Notes under the pieces: model-generated
Database searches by the model: none
What the model was told of the DNA's origin: nothing
The model's input: only the letters and a program-made list of their open reading frames with translations
Made by a program: the position numbers and the translations under genes
Assembly (NCBI GenBank): GCA_937974295.1
Contig: CALBWN010000054.1
Coordinates: 1 to 34,827, forward strand
Length of the DNA stretch: 34,827 nt
Reading direction: 5' to 3'
From: an uncultured Candidatus Saccharibacteria bacterium
GTDB taxonomy: Bacteria > Patescibacteriota > Saccharimonadia > Saccharimonadales > Saccharimonadaceae
In this document: positions 13,185 to 19,333 of the stretch, piece after piece
Numbering within the stretch: position 1 is the stretch's first letter
How the letters are laid out: each line of letters opens with the position of its first letter

Positions 13185-13515
13185 ATATATTGTATCATCG
13201 CTGAGTAAATACAGCGAGCACGACAATGAGATACCAATGGTAGACAAGGTAATCACATTTAACAAAAAGCCAACATTTGAAGAGGCGCACGCGGAATTTG
13301 AAGAGTTTGCTTTTTTCGACGAGAACGAATGGAAAAAGATTGACAACGAAACATGGGAGACATACATTGATAGTGACTACTACGAGTATGGCGACCCGCT
13401 TTGCTACCAAATAAAGATCCAGACGCCAAAACAGCACAAAGAGATGGTAGACAATTGGATCGAATATATCAAACTCAATACGACACCAAAGGAAGTGACA
13501 AATGTTGCTAACTAA
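13177..13515 (+). CDS. Hypothetical 112-aa protein
   Basis: Not recognised. Start MSKYIVSSLSKYSEHDNE at 13177 overlaps the end of the WhiB-like gene by 8 nt and has AAAGGTGG upstream. Mixed strands and acidic helices, aromatic-rich (FEEFAFFDENEW, DSDYYEYGDPLCYQIKI), soluble. Overlaps the next gene by 14 nt. No motif seen. Confidence 0.65.
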   Translation: MSKYIVSSLSKYSEHDNEIPMVDKVITFNKKPTFEEAHAEFEEFAFFDENEWKKIDNETWETYIDSDYYEYGDPLCYQIKIQTPKQHKEMVDNWIEYIKLNTTPKEVTNVAN

Positions 13516-13681
13516 ATACAAAGTACAAGAGCTAGTGGAAGGCATCGAAATTGATATGGACGAGGTAGAGGCCAAGACAGTAGCTTTTATTAAAGAATTT
13601 GACGACGACAGCGTCACACTTGTATATGCTGCCGTTGAAATATTCAAAGATAAAATACTAGACGAATTGGGGAGGCTATAA
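13502..13681 (+). CDS. Hypothetical 59-aa acidic protein
   Basis: Read directly: MLLTKYKVQELVEGIEI at the start, ending KDKILDELGRL. Acidic and helical, with a DEVEAKTVAFIKEFDDD centre. Overlaps the preceding gene by 14 nt and ends exactly where the next ATG begins; its last codons supply the GGGGAGG ribosome site of that gene. Confidence 0.65.
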   Translation: MLLTKYKVQELVEGIEIDMDEVEAKTVAFIKEFDDDSVTLVYAAVEIFKDKILDELGRL

Positions 13682-14107
13682 ATGATCCAAGACGTAAACA
13701 AAGCCACTGGCGAGCTATGCGAACTAGACGCTAGCACACCAGAGGCTGCTGCCATCGCTTATGAATATCTAACACAGATGGAGGCGATGGCACGGCGGAT
13801 GAAGCAACATATCAAAGAGGATATGATGGTGCGGATGGGCGACGACGAAGAGCTGGACGCCGGCAACGGTTACGTTTTCAAATTCTCTAGCCGGGCTAGT
13901 AAGTATATCTATCACAAGCCAACGCTTAAAAAGTACCTGGATGAGGACGCTATGGACTCTATCAGTGTGGTTGATGTTAAGGCGGCAGACAAGCTGGTCA
14001 AAGAACTTAAAGAGTCCGGTGTGTTAAGCGATGAGGAGATTAAAGAGCTAAACGACGCCAAGTATGTAGAGAACTACACGAGCGTGTTTAAGTTGGAGGT
14101 ACAGTAA
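13682..14107 (+). CDS. Hypothetical 141-aa early protein
   Basis: Not assigned to a named family with confidence. N-terminal helical part (EAAAIAYEYLTQMEAMARRM, KQHIKEDMMVRM), a strand pair (GNGYVFKFSSRASKYIYH), then helices KLVKELKESGVLSDEEIKEL and a final strand NYTSVFKLEVQ. Such proteins are often found just upstream of annealing proteins and nucleases in siphophages. A very good ribosome site (GGGGAGG) precedes the ATG. Its TAA overlaps the next ATG. Confidence 0.7.
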   Translation: MIQDVNKATGELCELDASTPEAAAIAYEYLTQMEAMARRMKQHIKEDMMVRMGDDEELDAGNGYVFKFSSRASKYIYHKPTLKKYLDEDAMDSISVVDVKAADKLVKELKESGVLSDEEIKELNDAKYVENYTSVFKLEVQ

Positions 14108-14283
14108 TGCATCTACGACTATTCAAAAAGCGTATCAAACAGTCACTGAACTGGAAAAAATTGCCAAGTAACCTTAAGCCTAGATATATTCTAGAGGAGA
14201 TGGAGAGCTATGCAGAGAAGGCCAAAAAGCGCAAAAGCAGAGGCGAGCATACACGCACGAGTAGCGGATCACATAAAGATTAA
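14107..14283 (+). CDS. Hypothetical 58-aa very basic protein
   Basis: Read directly: starts MHLRLFKKRIKQSLNWKK and ends TSSGSHKD. Net charge is strongly positive, suggesting nucleic-acid contact. The ATG shares a base with the previous stop. Its last 74 nt overlap the nuclease gene in another frame, so its extent is less sure than its start. Confidence 0.5.
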   Translation: MHLRLFKKRIKQSLNWKKLPSNLKPRYILEEMESYAEKAKKRKSRGEHTRTSSGSHKD

Positions 14284-14749
14284 ATGGCCGTTTGCGGTAT
14301 TTCACACAGACTATGCAGCAGGCCTTAAGATGGCTATAGGGCAATCGGCACAGAATAAACGGCTACAGAGTGGGCGTGGTTATCCAGACTTAACGATATT
14401 AGAGCCTGTGAATGGGCTACACGGCCTTCTCATCGAGCTAAAGCGTGAGGATGTGCATTTATACGCCCGTAGGACAGGTGGCAAGGTGCGAGAGGGCGAC
14501 TATAAGGTGCGTAGAGCTGGCGACTGGGCAAATAGACACTACGAAGAGCAGGCGGCTATGCTGCTGGAGCTACTAAAGCGCGGTTACTACGCTACGTTTG
14601 CTTGTGGATACGATGAGGCGGCTGGAATCGTTGATAAATATCTATCTGGGGGTATACATACCAAGCACCGGTTTGAACTGGTACGAGAGTATGAGATGGT
14701 ATTTGAAAACTACAAAATAGACACTAACAATAACGAAGAGGTATTTTAA
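14210..14749 (+). CDS. VRR-NUC-type PD-(D/E)XK nuclease
   Basis: 179 aa. The nuclease core is visible: GRGYPDLTILEP (the PD of the motif, near residues 56-67) and LLIELKRE (E-x-K, near 73-80), then the helix EEQAAMLLELLKRGYYATFACG and DEAAGIVDKYL typical of VRR-NUC / phage Holliday-junction-type nucleases. A His-rich helix at the start (SIHARVADHIKIKW) also fits. It likely trims or resolves DNA branches together with the ERF protein encoded downstream. GGAGATGGAG provides the ribosome site. Exact substrate is unknown. Confidence 0.85.
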   Translation: MQRRPKSAKAEASIHARVADHIKIKWPFAVFHTDYAAGLKMAIGQSAQNKRLQSGRGYPDLTILEPVNGLHGLLIELKREDVHLYARRTGGKVREGDYKVRRAGDWANRHYEEQAAMLLELLKRGYYATFACGYDEAAGIVDKYLSGGIHTKHRFELVREYEMVFENYKIDTNNNEEVF

Positions 14750-14940
14750 TGACACCAGGGCAGAAGCGAGCCAAAAAGCTGCTAGATAGCGACCCTAACT
14801 ACTACAAAAAGATAGCAGAAAAATCAAAACAATCACAAAAACGATACAAAATGAACACAAAAAAGGCAACGATTGCGGCATGGAAGCGGTGGCATAAGGA
14901 TGAGCCGCTGCCGGAATGGATCGAGCAAATGACTGAATAA
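14749..14940 (+). CDS. Hypothetical 63-aa basic protein
   Basis: Not recognised. Lys/Gln-rich helix (KIAEKSKQSQKRYKMNTKK) followed by AAWKRWHKDEPLPEW. Its start overlaps the nuclease stop (TAATG). Last gene before the promoter at 14956; no strong hairpin follows, so readthrough into the erf operon is possible. Confidence 0.65.
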   Translation: MTPGQKRAKKLLDSDPNYYKKIAEKSKQSQKRYKMNTKKATIAAWKRWHKDEPLPEWIEQMTE

Positions 14941-14955
14941 AACCAGCCATTTTGC

Positions 14956-14984
14956 TTGACTTATGCACGACGTTGATATACAAT
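14956..14984 (+). promoter_or_regulatory. Promoter with embedded operator, drives erf operon
   Basis: TTGACT (14956-14961), 17-bp spacer, TACAAT (14979-14984). ATGCACGACGTT (14963-14974) is an exact copy of the shared element, one base after the -35. The strongest consensus promoter of the set. Confidence 0.9.
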
Positions 14985-15015
14985 AGAAACGTAATATAAA
15001 ACGAAAGGACAAGAT

Positions 15016-15762
15016 ATGGCTGAAACACAACAGTTAAACCTTTACCAAAAGCTTGCCAAGATAACTGGCGAGATTGGGGTTATTGCCAAAGACGGCAACA
15101 ATCAACAACAAAAGTATAAATATATCGAGTACGAAACCATCGCTGGTAAGTTCCGTGAGCTTTTCAGTAAGTATGGCGTCGTACTCATTCCAAGCATGGT
15201 CGAGCAGGAGCGTAGCGCCATCACGACCAGCCGGGGAAGCTCTGGCGTAAGTACTGTATGTCACTTTGAATTTACAGTGGTAAACGCCGACAAGCCAGAT
15301 GATCGTTTTGTCGTTAAGTGGCAAGGCGAGGCAGCAGACTATGGCGACAAGGCTACCAATAAGGCAGCAACGGCAGCGGTTAAGTACTACTTGATGCGCC
15401 AATTCAACATTAGCAGCAAGGGCGACGAAGACCCGGACAGCCAAACACCAGAGGTTGCGGCAAAGCAGCAAAAGCCAGCGATGGCTAGTGTGCGCCAGAT
15501 TGTAGCGGTGAGCAAGCGACTCGCCGCAAAGGGTGTGACGAGCGATGAAGACCGCAAAGCTATCCTTGGTGCTGCTATTGGTGGCAAGGGTGCTACACTC
15601 GACCCAAGCAAAGTAACAGTGGTAAAGCTAAAAGAGGTAGCAAACCGAATCGAAGGTGCTACACTCGAGCAACTATTAGCATCAATTGATAAAAAGCCAG
15701 AGCAACCAACGCCAGATGAATTTGATGGGCCAGTTGACTTTGACAACATACCGGAGTTTTAA
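15016..15762 (+). CDS. erf: ERF-family single-strand annealing protein
   Basis: 248 aa. The ERF core is at about residues 8-140: LYQKLAKITGEIGVIAKDG, KYKYIEYETIAGKFRELFSKYGV in two helices, TVCHFEFTVVNAD, and the signature GEAADYGDKATNKAATAA followed by VKYYLMRQF. ERF proteins anneal complementary ssDNA and help circularise or recombine phage genomes. A linker and a small helical C-terminal domain (ASVRQIVAVSKRLAAKGV, VKLKEVANRIEG) follow. The last residues, VDFDNIPEF, look like an SSB-type acidic tip. GAAAGGAC precedes the ATG. It has its own operator-controlled promoter. Confidence 0.9.
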   Translation: MAETQQLNLYQKLAKITGEIGVIAKDGNNQQQKYKYIEYETIAGKFRELFSKYGVVLIPSMVEQERSAITTSRGSSGVSTVCHFEFTVVNADKPDDRFVVKWQGEAADYGDKATNKAATAAVKYYLMRQFNISSKGDEDPDSQTPEVAAKQQKPAMASVRQIVAVSKRLAAKGVTSDEDRKAILGAAIGGKGATLDPSKVTVVKLKEVANRIEGATLEQLLASIDKKPEQPTPDEFDGPVDFDNIPEF

Positions 15763-15764
15763 GA

Positions 15765-16085
15765 ATGGTAGATAATAGACAATGTGCGGATATGGCAAAG
15801 CGGGTATTGAGTATGTACACCAACCCACTCTATACCGCTAACGTTAAGCCGCCGCAAAGTAATGTGAATGTCCAAATAAAACAGTTTAAAGATGGCAAAT
15901 GGGGCTGGGTAGTGTATGATGGCTCGCTGGAGCTTTCACACTCCACACGGCCTTACGAGACGAGCCAGGACGCGTCAGACGGCGCTGTACGGTATTTGCA
16001 CTACCTCGGCCGACACGTCCTTATGGCGCTTGGTTACACAAACAAAAAAGCATCATATCATGGTAACTACTTGGAGAAAATATAA
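15765..16085 (+). CDS. Hypothetical 106-aa protein in the erf operon
   Basis: Not recognised. Soluble; N-terminal helix (CADMAKRVLSMY), a central strand pair (VQIKQFKDGKWGWVVYDG) and a C-terminal helical part containing GAVRYLHYLGRHVLMALGY. Starts 2 nt after erf, ends overlapping the next ATG. Cotranscription suggests a link to recombination but nothing more. Confidence 0.65.
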   Translation: MVDNRQCADMAKRVLSMYTNPLYTANVKPPQSNVNVQIKQFKDGKWGWVVYDGSLELSHSTRPYETSQDASDGAVRYLHYLGRHVLMALGYTNKKASYHGNYLEKI

Positions 16086-16270
16086 TGACTATCACAATTG
16101 ATTTTGTAAAGCTGTTTGTATGGTTTTACCTTCTATGTGCAATATGGGCTGGTGTAGCCTATACATTCAAAATTCTAAAAGCAGAAACAAAGGGCGAAGC
16201 TATCGGTAGCGCTGTTGGTGTTATTGTTATGGCTATTGCTACATACCTGCTCGTAAAAGCTTATCTGTAG
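16085..16270 (+). CDS. Small two-helix membrane protein
   Basis: 61 aa. Hydrophobic segments at about 6-29 (DFVKLFVWFYLLCAIWAGVA) and 39-59 (GSAVGVIVMAIATYLLVKA), joined by a charged loop KILKAETKGEA. Ends just before a DnaA-box-like TTTTCCACA and a terminator. Not recognised. Confidence 0.65.
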   Translation: MTITIDFVKLFVWFYLLCAIWAGVAYTFKILKAETKGEAIGSAVGVIVMAIATYLLVKAYL

Positions 16271-16289
16271 TTTTCCACAGGTAATGAAT

Positions 16290-16313
16290 AAAGCCGGCAA
16301 TAATGTCGGCTTT
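16290..16313 (+). terminator. Terminator of the erf operon, fused to the next promoter
   Basis: AAAGCCG/CGGCTTT stem, 10-nt loop, TTTTTCTATTG tail running into the -35. TTTTCCACA at 16271-16279 precedes it, the same order as at 10955-11032. Confidence 0.85.
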
Positions 16314-16318
16314 TTCTA

Positions 16319-16347
16319 TTGCAATATGCACGACGCTAGCGTACTAT
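16319..16347 (+). promoter_or_regulatory. Promoter with embedded operator, drives 16383-16619
   Basis: TTGCAA (16319-16324), 17-bp spacer, TACTAT (16342-16347). ATGCACGACGCT (16326-16337) has one mismatch to the shared element. The leader is short, with GAAAGGAC. Confidence 0.85.
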
Positions 16348-16382
16348 AGAAACATAAAGGTAAACAGAAAGGACATATAGCT

Positions 16383-16619
16383 TTGACTATCAAAGAACAA
16401 ATACGCTATGGTGTGCTGTATACGTCGCGTTTTATGCACTATGCACACGTAGAAGATAAAGACGGTGTGCTTTATTTCAGGTCGGAGGGCGAGATTGTCG
16501 ACATGTACGACTATAGCGACGCCGCCAAACAGATAGAGGCCGAAATGGACGAACACCATATAAATAAAGCCACGGTATACGTGGACACAGAAGAACACTT
16601 TACTGTTATCAGAGGCTAG
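16383..16619 (+). CDS. Hypothetical 78-aa protein, TTG start
   Basis: Not recognised. The only start after the ribosome site GAAAGGAC is TTG 16383 (TIKEQIRYGVLYTSRF). Small alpha/beta protein rich in His, Tyr and acidic residues (MHYAHVEDKDGVLYF, AAKQIEAEMDEHHINKA). It is the only gene of its transcript, under its own operator promoter, and converges on the small RNA and the late terminator. A promoter for a single 78-aa gene suggests a dose-sensitive regulator or host-directed protein. Confidence 0.65.
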   Translation: MTIKEQIRYGVLYTSRFMHYAHVEDKDGVLYFRSEGEIVDMYDYSDAAKQIEAEMDEHHINKATVYVDTEEHFTVIRG

Positions 16620-16720
16620 AAAATGGGAACCCCCTGCTGTCTTCTACATCAGCAGGGGGTTGAAAAGAGGGTAAAGTGGTTGTGGAAACCAAGGTACTTG
16701 GAAGGCCGAAACCCTCCACT
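16615..16720 (-). ncRNA. Putative small structured RNA in the convergent region
   Basis: A good minus-strand promoter (16727-16754) has no convincing ORF behind it. The predicted transcript starts near 16720 with AGTGGAGGG. It can form several competing short helices: TGGAGGG with CCTTCCA, CCAAG-GTA-CTTGG, TGGTT with AACCA, and GAGGGT with ACCCTC. It ends in a 12-bp hairpin AACCCCCTGCTG/CAGCAGGGGGTT (16661-16628) followed by CCCATTTT. The length is roughly 105 nt and the 3' end is antisense to the end of the 16383-16619 gene. It does not look like a tRNA. A leaderless GTG ORF of 36 codons is the alternative. Confidence 0.5.
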
Positions 16721-16726
16721 AGCTCA

Positions 16727-16754
16727 ATTATAGCACATGATTATTTCGAATCAA
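16727..16754 (-). promoter_or_regulatory. Promoter of the putative small RNA
   Basis: Minus strand TTGATT (16754-16749), 16-bp spacer, extended -10 TGC-TATAAT (16732-16727). It follows the late terminator through the same TTTCTATTG junction used in the operator cassettes, but the 12-bp operator is absent from its spacer, so it would stay active when the others are repressed. Confidence 0.65.
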
Positions 16755-16760
16755 TAGAAA

Positions 16761-16792
16761 GCCCCGCCGGAAACACAACAAAACGGCGGGGC
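16761..16792 (-). terminator. Terminator of the late structural/lysis operon
   Basis: GCCCCGCCG/CGGCGGGGC perfect 9-bp GC-rich stem with a 14-nt loop, followed on the minus strand by TTTCTATT. It lies about 115 nt after the endolysin stop. Confidence 0.9.
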
Positions 16793-16906
16793 ATGTTGCC
16801 TGGTTAGAGAAAGGACGAGACAACCAGGGCTGCGACGTACCCATAGGGGGGCGAATAACTCGAACGTCGTACCTCTATTTTACCAATGGCAGTGTGATAT
16901 ACACAA
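16793..16906. other. 3' region of the endolysin transcript with short inverted repeats
   Basis: No gene seen. CCTGGTT/AACCAGG (about 16799-16835) and CGACGT/ACGTCG (about 16838-16869) are inverted repeats. AACGTCGT near 16863 matches eight bases of the shared operator without any promoter. The region may add structure to the 3' end of the late mRNA. Confidence 0.35.
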
Positions 16907-18019
16907 CTACTTAATATGGAAAATAGAACGGATAGCGTTTACAAGCCATTGCACCATGCTATGGATCGATACAAGCATCTTGTGGTCTTCATCTGCTTTG
17001 TCGTCCTCTTTAGCTTCTGGCCCGGTTGGAGTCTCTGGCGTTTCAGGCTCAGGAATAGCGGCACGGTTTTGGCGCTCAGCCTCTGCGGCCTTGGCCTCTT
17101 CTGCGGCTTTAGCTTTCGCTTCAGCTTCCGCACGGGCTTCTGCCTCGTGAGCTGCTCGTGTGATAGCCTCTTGGCGCTGTCGGTACTCCTCAGAGGCAAG
17201 CAAATCGCGCTCAATTGCGCCGTAGTCCCAACCTTGGGCAATCTGCCCTCGGTAGTGTTTTAGCCCTTCCTCGTCCGCCTCACGGCCTAATACACGCTGG
17301 TAGATGCGGTTAATCTCATCGATCTGGCTCTGGATAGCTTTGCGGCCGGCCTCGGCTTCCTCTTCACGGCGTTGGCGCACAATGCGGCCCTCCTGCGAGT
17401 TGGCTAAGTCCTCTTCGATTTGCTGCCAGTTCCAGCCAGCATCAATTTGCTTTAGGTAGTGGCTCTTTGCACCTTCGTCTACGTCACGGCCAAGTACCCT
17501 ATGGTACAAACCGTTAAGGTAGTTTACCTCATCGCTTCGGTCACGGGTGCGTACGATGTTCTCAACATAGCTACGGACGCGGTAAATGTTGTAGCCACCA
17601 ATACGCCATGGCGCGTCGATTGGCGAGACGTTAGCGCTGTAGACAGTACCAACACCGTAATCAGCAGTACGCTGGCCGCTAGCACTTACATTTTCCTCAA
17701 ACACAGTGCCATCGCCCATGTAAACGCCAATGTGGCCGTAGCCGCCGCCGTCGTATGGCCAGACGATAATATCGCCACGCTTTAGGTCACCGACACGATC
17801 AGCGATACCTTGTGCTACGAGAGTGTTGCCAAAGTCTTTAGCGTCACCACGAGCGGCAAATGGCCGTGGTACATTCTCGCACATTTCAGCCAAAAACCAC
17901 TTGATGAGGCTAACACACTGCCCAGTTAGCACACCTTCGGTGTTGTCAGACAGCCCAGCAGGGAAAAAGATGCCAATGCGCTTGCTTGCCCAGTCTTGTG
18001 CGTTTGCATCTACTGCCAT
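16907..18019 (-). CDS. Endolysin: CHAP domain, two DUF4214 repeats, coiled coil
   Basis: 370 aa. The CHAP amidase/peptidase domain spans about residues 5-150: nucleophile Cys35 in TGQCVSLIKWF, catalytic His96 in GGYGHIGVYMGDG, and a following acidic/Asn residue in VFEEN. Two DUF4214 repeats follow, at about 164-215 (YLNGLYHRVLGRDVDEGAK) and 236-282 (INRIYQRVLGREADEEGLK), each ending in a GW.W/Y..IE.DL.S pattern; these probably bind the cell wall. An Ala/Glu coiled coil, a Pro-rich acidic linker and an amphipathic end (MVQWLVNAIRSIF) close it. It cleaves peptidoglycan at lysis once the holin next door opens the membrane. Its ATG overlaps the holin stop by 1 nt. Confidence 0.92.
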   Translation of the reverse strand: MAVDANAQDWASKRIGIFFPAGLSDNTEGVLTGQCVSLIKWFLAEMCENVPRPFAARGDAKDFGNTLVAQGIADRVGDLKRGDIIVWPYDGGGYGHIGVYMGDGTVFEENVSASGQRTADYGVGTVYSANVSPIDAPWRIGGYNIYRVRSYVENIVRTRDRSDEVNYLNGLYHRVLGRDVDEGAKSHYLKQIDAGWNWQQIEEDLANSQEGRIVRQRREEEAEAGRKAIQSQIDEINRIYQRVLGREADEEGLKHYRGQIAQGWDYGAIERDLLASEEYRQRQEAITRAAHEAEARAEAEAKAKAAEEAKAAEAERQNRAAIPEPETPETPTGPEAKEDDKADEDHKMLVSIHSMVQWLVNAIRSIFHIK

Positions 18020-18285
18020 TATTTAGCCTCCGTGCTCTCGTCGTCAGCGTAAAAAGCTTTGTATAGGCCCTCTGCTGCGTTCCAGGCGTAGCTAATAGCA
18101 CCACTCCAGGTAGCAAACAGGCCCATGCTCGGCAGAAAACCAAGGTCAAAAAGCTGCTTCTCAAGCCCAGGTACAGCCAGTAGGCCAAGCGCTGCGGTCA
18201 ATACAGCGAGTACGACCTGTAGGCCAGTACGAACTGCGCGCCCAAGTTTAGTGTGTTTGTTAAGTAGTTGTTTTGCAAGTTCCAT
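18019..18285 (-). CDS. Holin
   Basis: 88 aa from MELAKQLLNKH at 18285; GGAGG is 7 nt upstream, whereas a start at 18318 lacks a site. Hydrophobic segments at about 20-42 (GLQVVLAVLTAALGLLAVPG) and 50-68 (LGFLPSMGLFATWSGAISYA) with a charged, acidic C-terminus (ADDESTEAK) fit a two-helix holin. It lies directly before the CHAP endolysin with overlapping stop and start, the standard lysis cassette order. It times lysis by forming membrane lesions. Confidence 0.85.
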   Translation of the reverse strand: MELAKQLLNKHTKLGRAVRTGLQVVLAVLTAALGLLAVPGLEKQLFDLGFLPSMGLFATWSGAISYAWNAAEGLYKAFYADDESTEAK

Positions 18286-18302
18286 TGCAAACCTCCATTT
18301 AA

Positions 18303-19031
18303 TTAAATTGTTATGCAATTAGGTTGGTGGTCGATTTTGTATAAACGCCTGTACGCGCTGTTCTGCTCGCTTGGATATTTCCAGGCTATCCATGATGTTT
18401 GATTGCCAGAGTTATCTTTAACATCCACACAAGCTAACACGGGGCTTTGGCCATCTGCGCCGTTCGCCCCGTTTAGTCCGCTTAAGCCTGCTGCGCCAGT
18501 CGCTCCGGTAGCTCCAGTCTCACCTTTGCACTTACCGTTCGCACAGTACCGCGCCACGGCTGCGGCCACCTGCTCGTCAGATGCGTTTTTACCGTCACTC
18601 CCTTTACAATTCCCGCTTGCACAATATGATGCTACAGCAGCGGCTACTTGTGCGCTAGTGGGCGACTCTGAACACTGATTGGTAATACAGTAGGCTTTAA
18701 CCGCCACAGCAATTTCTGTAGCGGTTGGTGCTCTACCGTCTGCTCCATCTTTACCGGACGTTCCGATAACCGAACCGACATTGCGAGCCTCTCCGTCGGA
18801 GTAGTAGACGACTAGATTGCCGTTTTTGTCTACTTGGGCGTTGGTGATGCTAGTTACTGGCTTTTCAACCTTCGCACCGCCACTTATAGTGACAGATTGG
18901 CCAGGCTGGAGTGTAAGGCTCTTAAAAAGAGTATAACCACTAAAGGCCAGGCTAAATATCATAGCCACTGATAGCGCTTTAAGCAGCTTATCCCTCTTCA
19001 ACCACTCTACAGCGTGTCGTACCTTGCTCAT
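18303..19031 (-). CDS. Membrane-anchored collagen-like protein with Cys-rich helical repeats
   Basis: 242 aa. Residues about 15-37 (KLLKALSVAMIFSLAFSGYT) are a signal anchor. A small beta domain (VTISGGAKVEKPV, NLVVYYSDGEARNVG) comes next, then three repeats of the form 'QVAAAVA.YC....CKG' (AYCITNQC, SYCASGNC, RYCANGKC) interleaved with Gly-X-Y collagen-like runs (GKDGADGRA, GETGATGATGAAGLSGL). The same helix-Cys-collagen pattern is known from minor tail proteins of actinobacteriophages. The membrane anchor and position next to the lysis genes are unusual for a tail fibre; an envelope or lysis role is possible. Confidence 0.75.
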   Translation of the reverse strand: MSKVRHAVEWLKRDKLLKALSVAMIFSLAFSGYTLFKSLTLQPGQSVTISGGAKVEKPVTSITNAQVDKNGNLVVYYSDGEARNVGSVIGTSGKDGADGRAPTATEIAVAVKAYCITNQCSESPTSAQVAAAVASYCASGNCKGSDGKNASDEQVAAAVARYCANGKCKGETGATGATGAAGLSGLNGANGADGQSPVLACVDVKDNSGNQTSWIAWKYPSEQNSAYRRLYKIDHQPNCITI

Positions 19032-19333
19032 CGTAATAACCCTCCACTCCCCCTGCTCAATAGCGCAATAGCTATGGGAATAAATGAGGTGATCACAGCA
19101 CCGACTACGAGACGAAACAACCAGCGGTTGCGGTCTCTTGCGTCTGCCGCGTCAGCCTTCAAGTCTTTAATCTCGCCGTCTAGCTCGCGTATCTGCGCCT
19201 CAATGTCCTTTTTGTACAGGTCGAGTGCGTAGATGGGCACAAAGCTGTTCTCTTTACGCGCCTCATGCTTCTGTATGGCGTCGTCGATAGCCTCTTTAAC
19301 CTCGTACTTATTCATTGGAGTTAGTTCGCTCAT
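19028..19333 (-). CDS. XhlA-like coiled-coil membrane protein, lysis accessory
   Basis: 101 aa. Residues about 1-70 form a charged coiled coil (VKEAIDDAIQKHEARKEN, DIEAQIRELDGEIKDLKADA). A single C-terminal membrane helix (WLFRLVVGAVITSFIPIAIALL) and a short basic tail follow. This is the layout of hemolysin XhlA-family holin accessory proteins, which tether or regulate lysis in siphophages. It lies between the fibre-like gene and the collagen-like and holin genes and overlaps both neighbours by 4 nt. Confidence 0.7.
   Translation of the reverse strand: MSELTPMNKYEVKEAIDDAIQKHEARKENSFVPIYALDLYKKDIEAQIRELDGEIKDLKADAADARDRNRWLFRLVVGAVITSFIPIAIALLSRGSGGLLR

Noticed and set aside
13210..13222. 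GCACGACAAT in the 13177-13515 gene as another operator
   Set aside because: Only part of the 12-bp element matches and there is no promoter context; consistent with chance coding sequence.
16609..16719. GTG-started 36-codon ORF in the putative small RNA
   Set aside because: It could be leaderless, but it runs through the 12-bp hairpin, overlaps the opposite gene, and its sequence is unlike a folded or membrane peptide. Kept only as an alternative.
16660..16720. tRNA-like folding of the structured region
   Set aside because: No consistent acceptor, anticodon and T-arm set with the TTC-A loop could be drawn.
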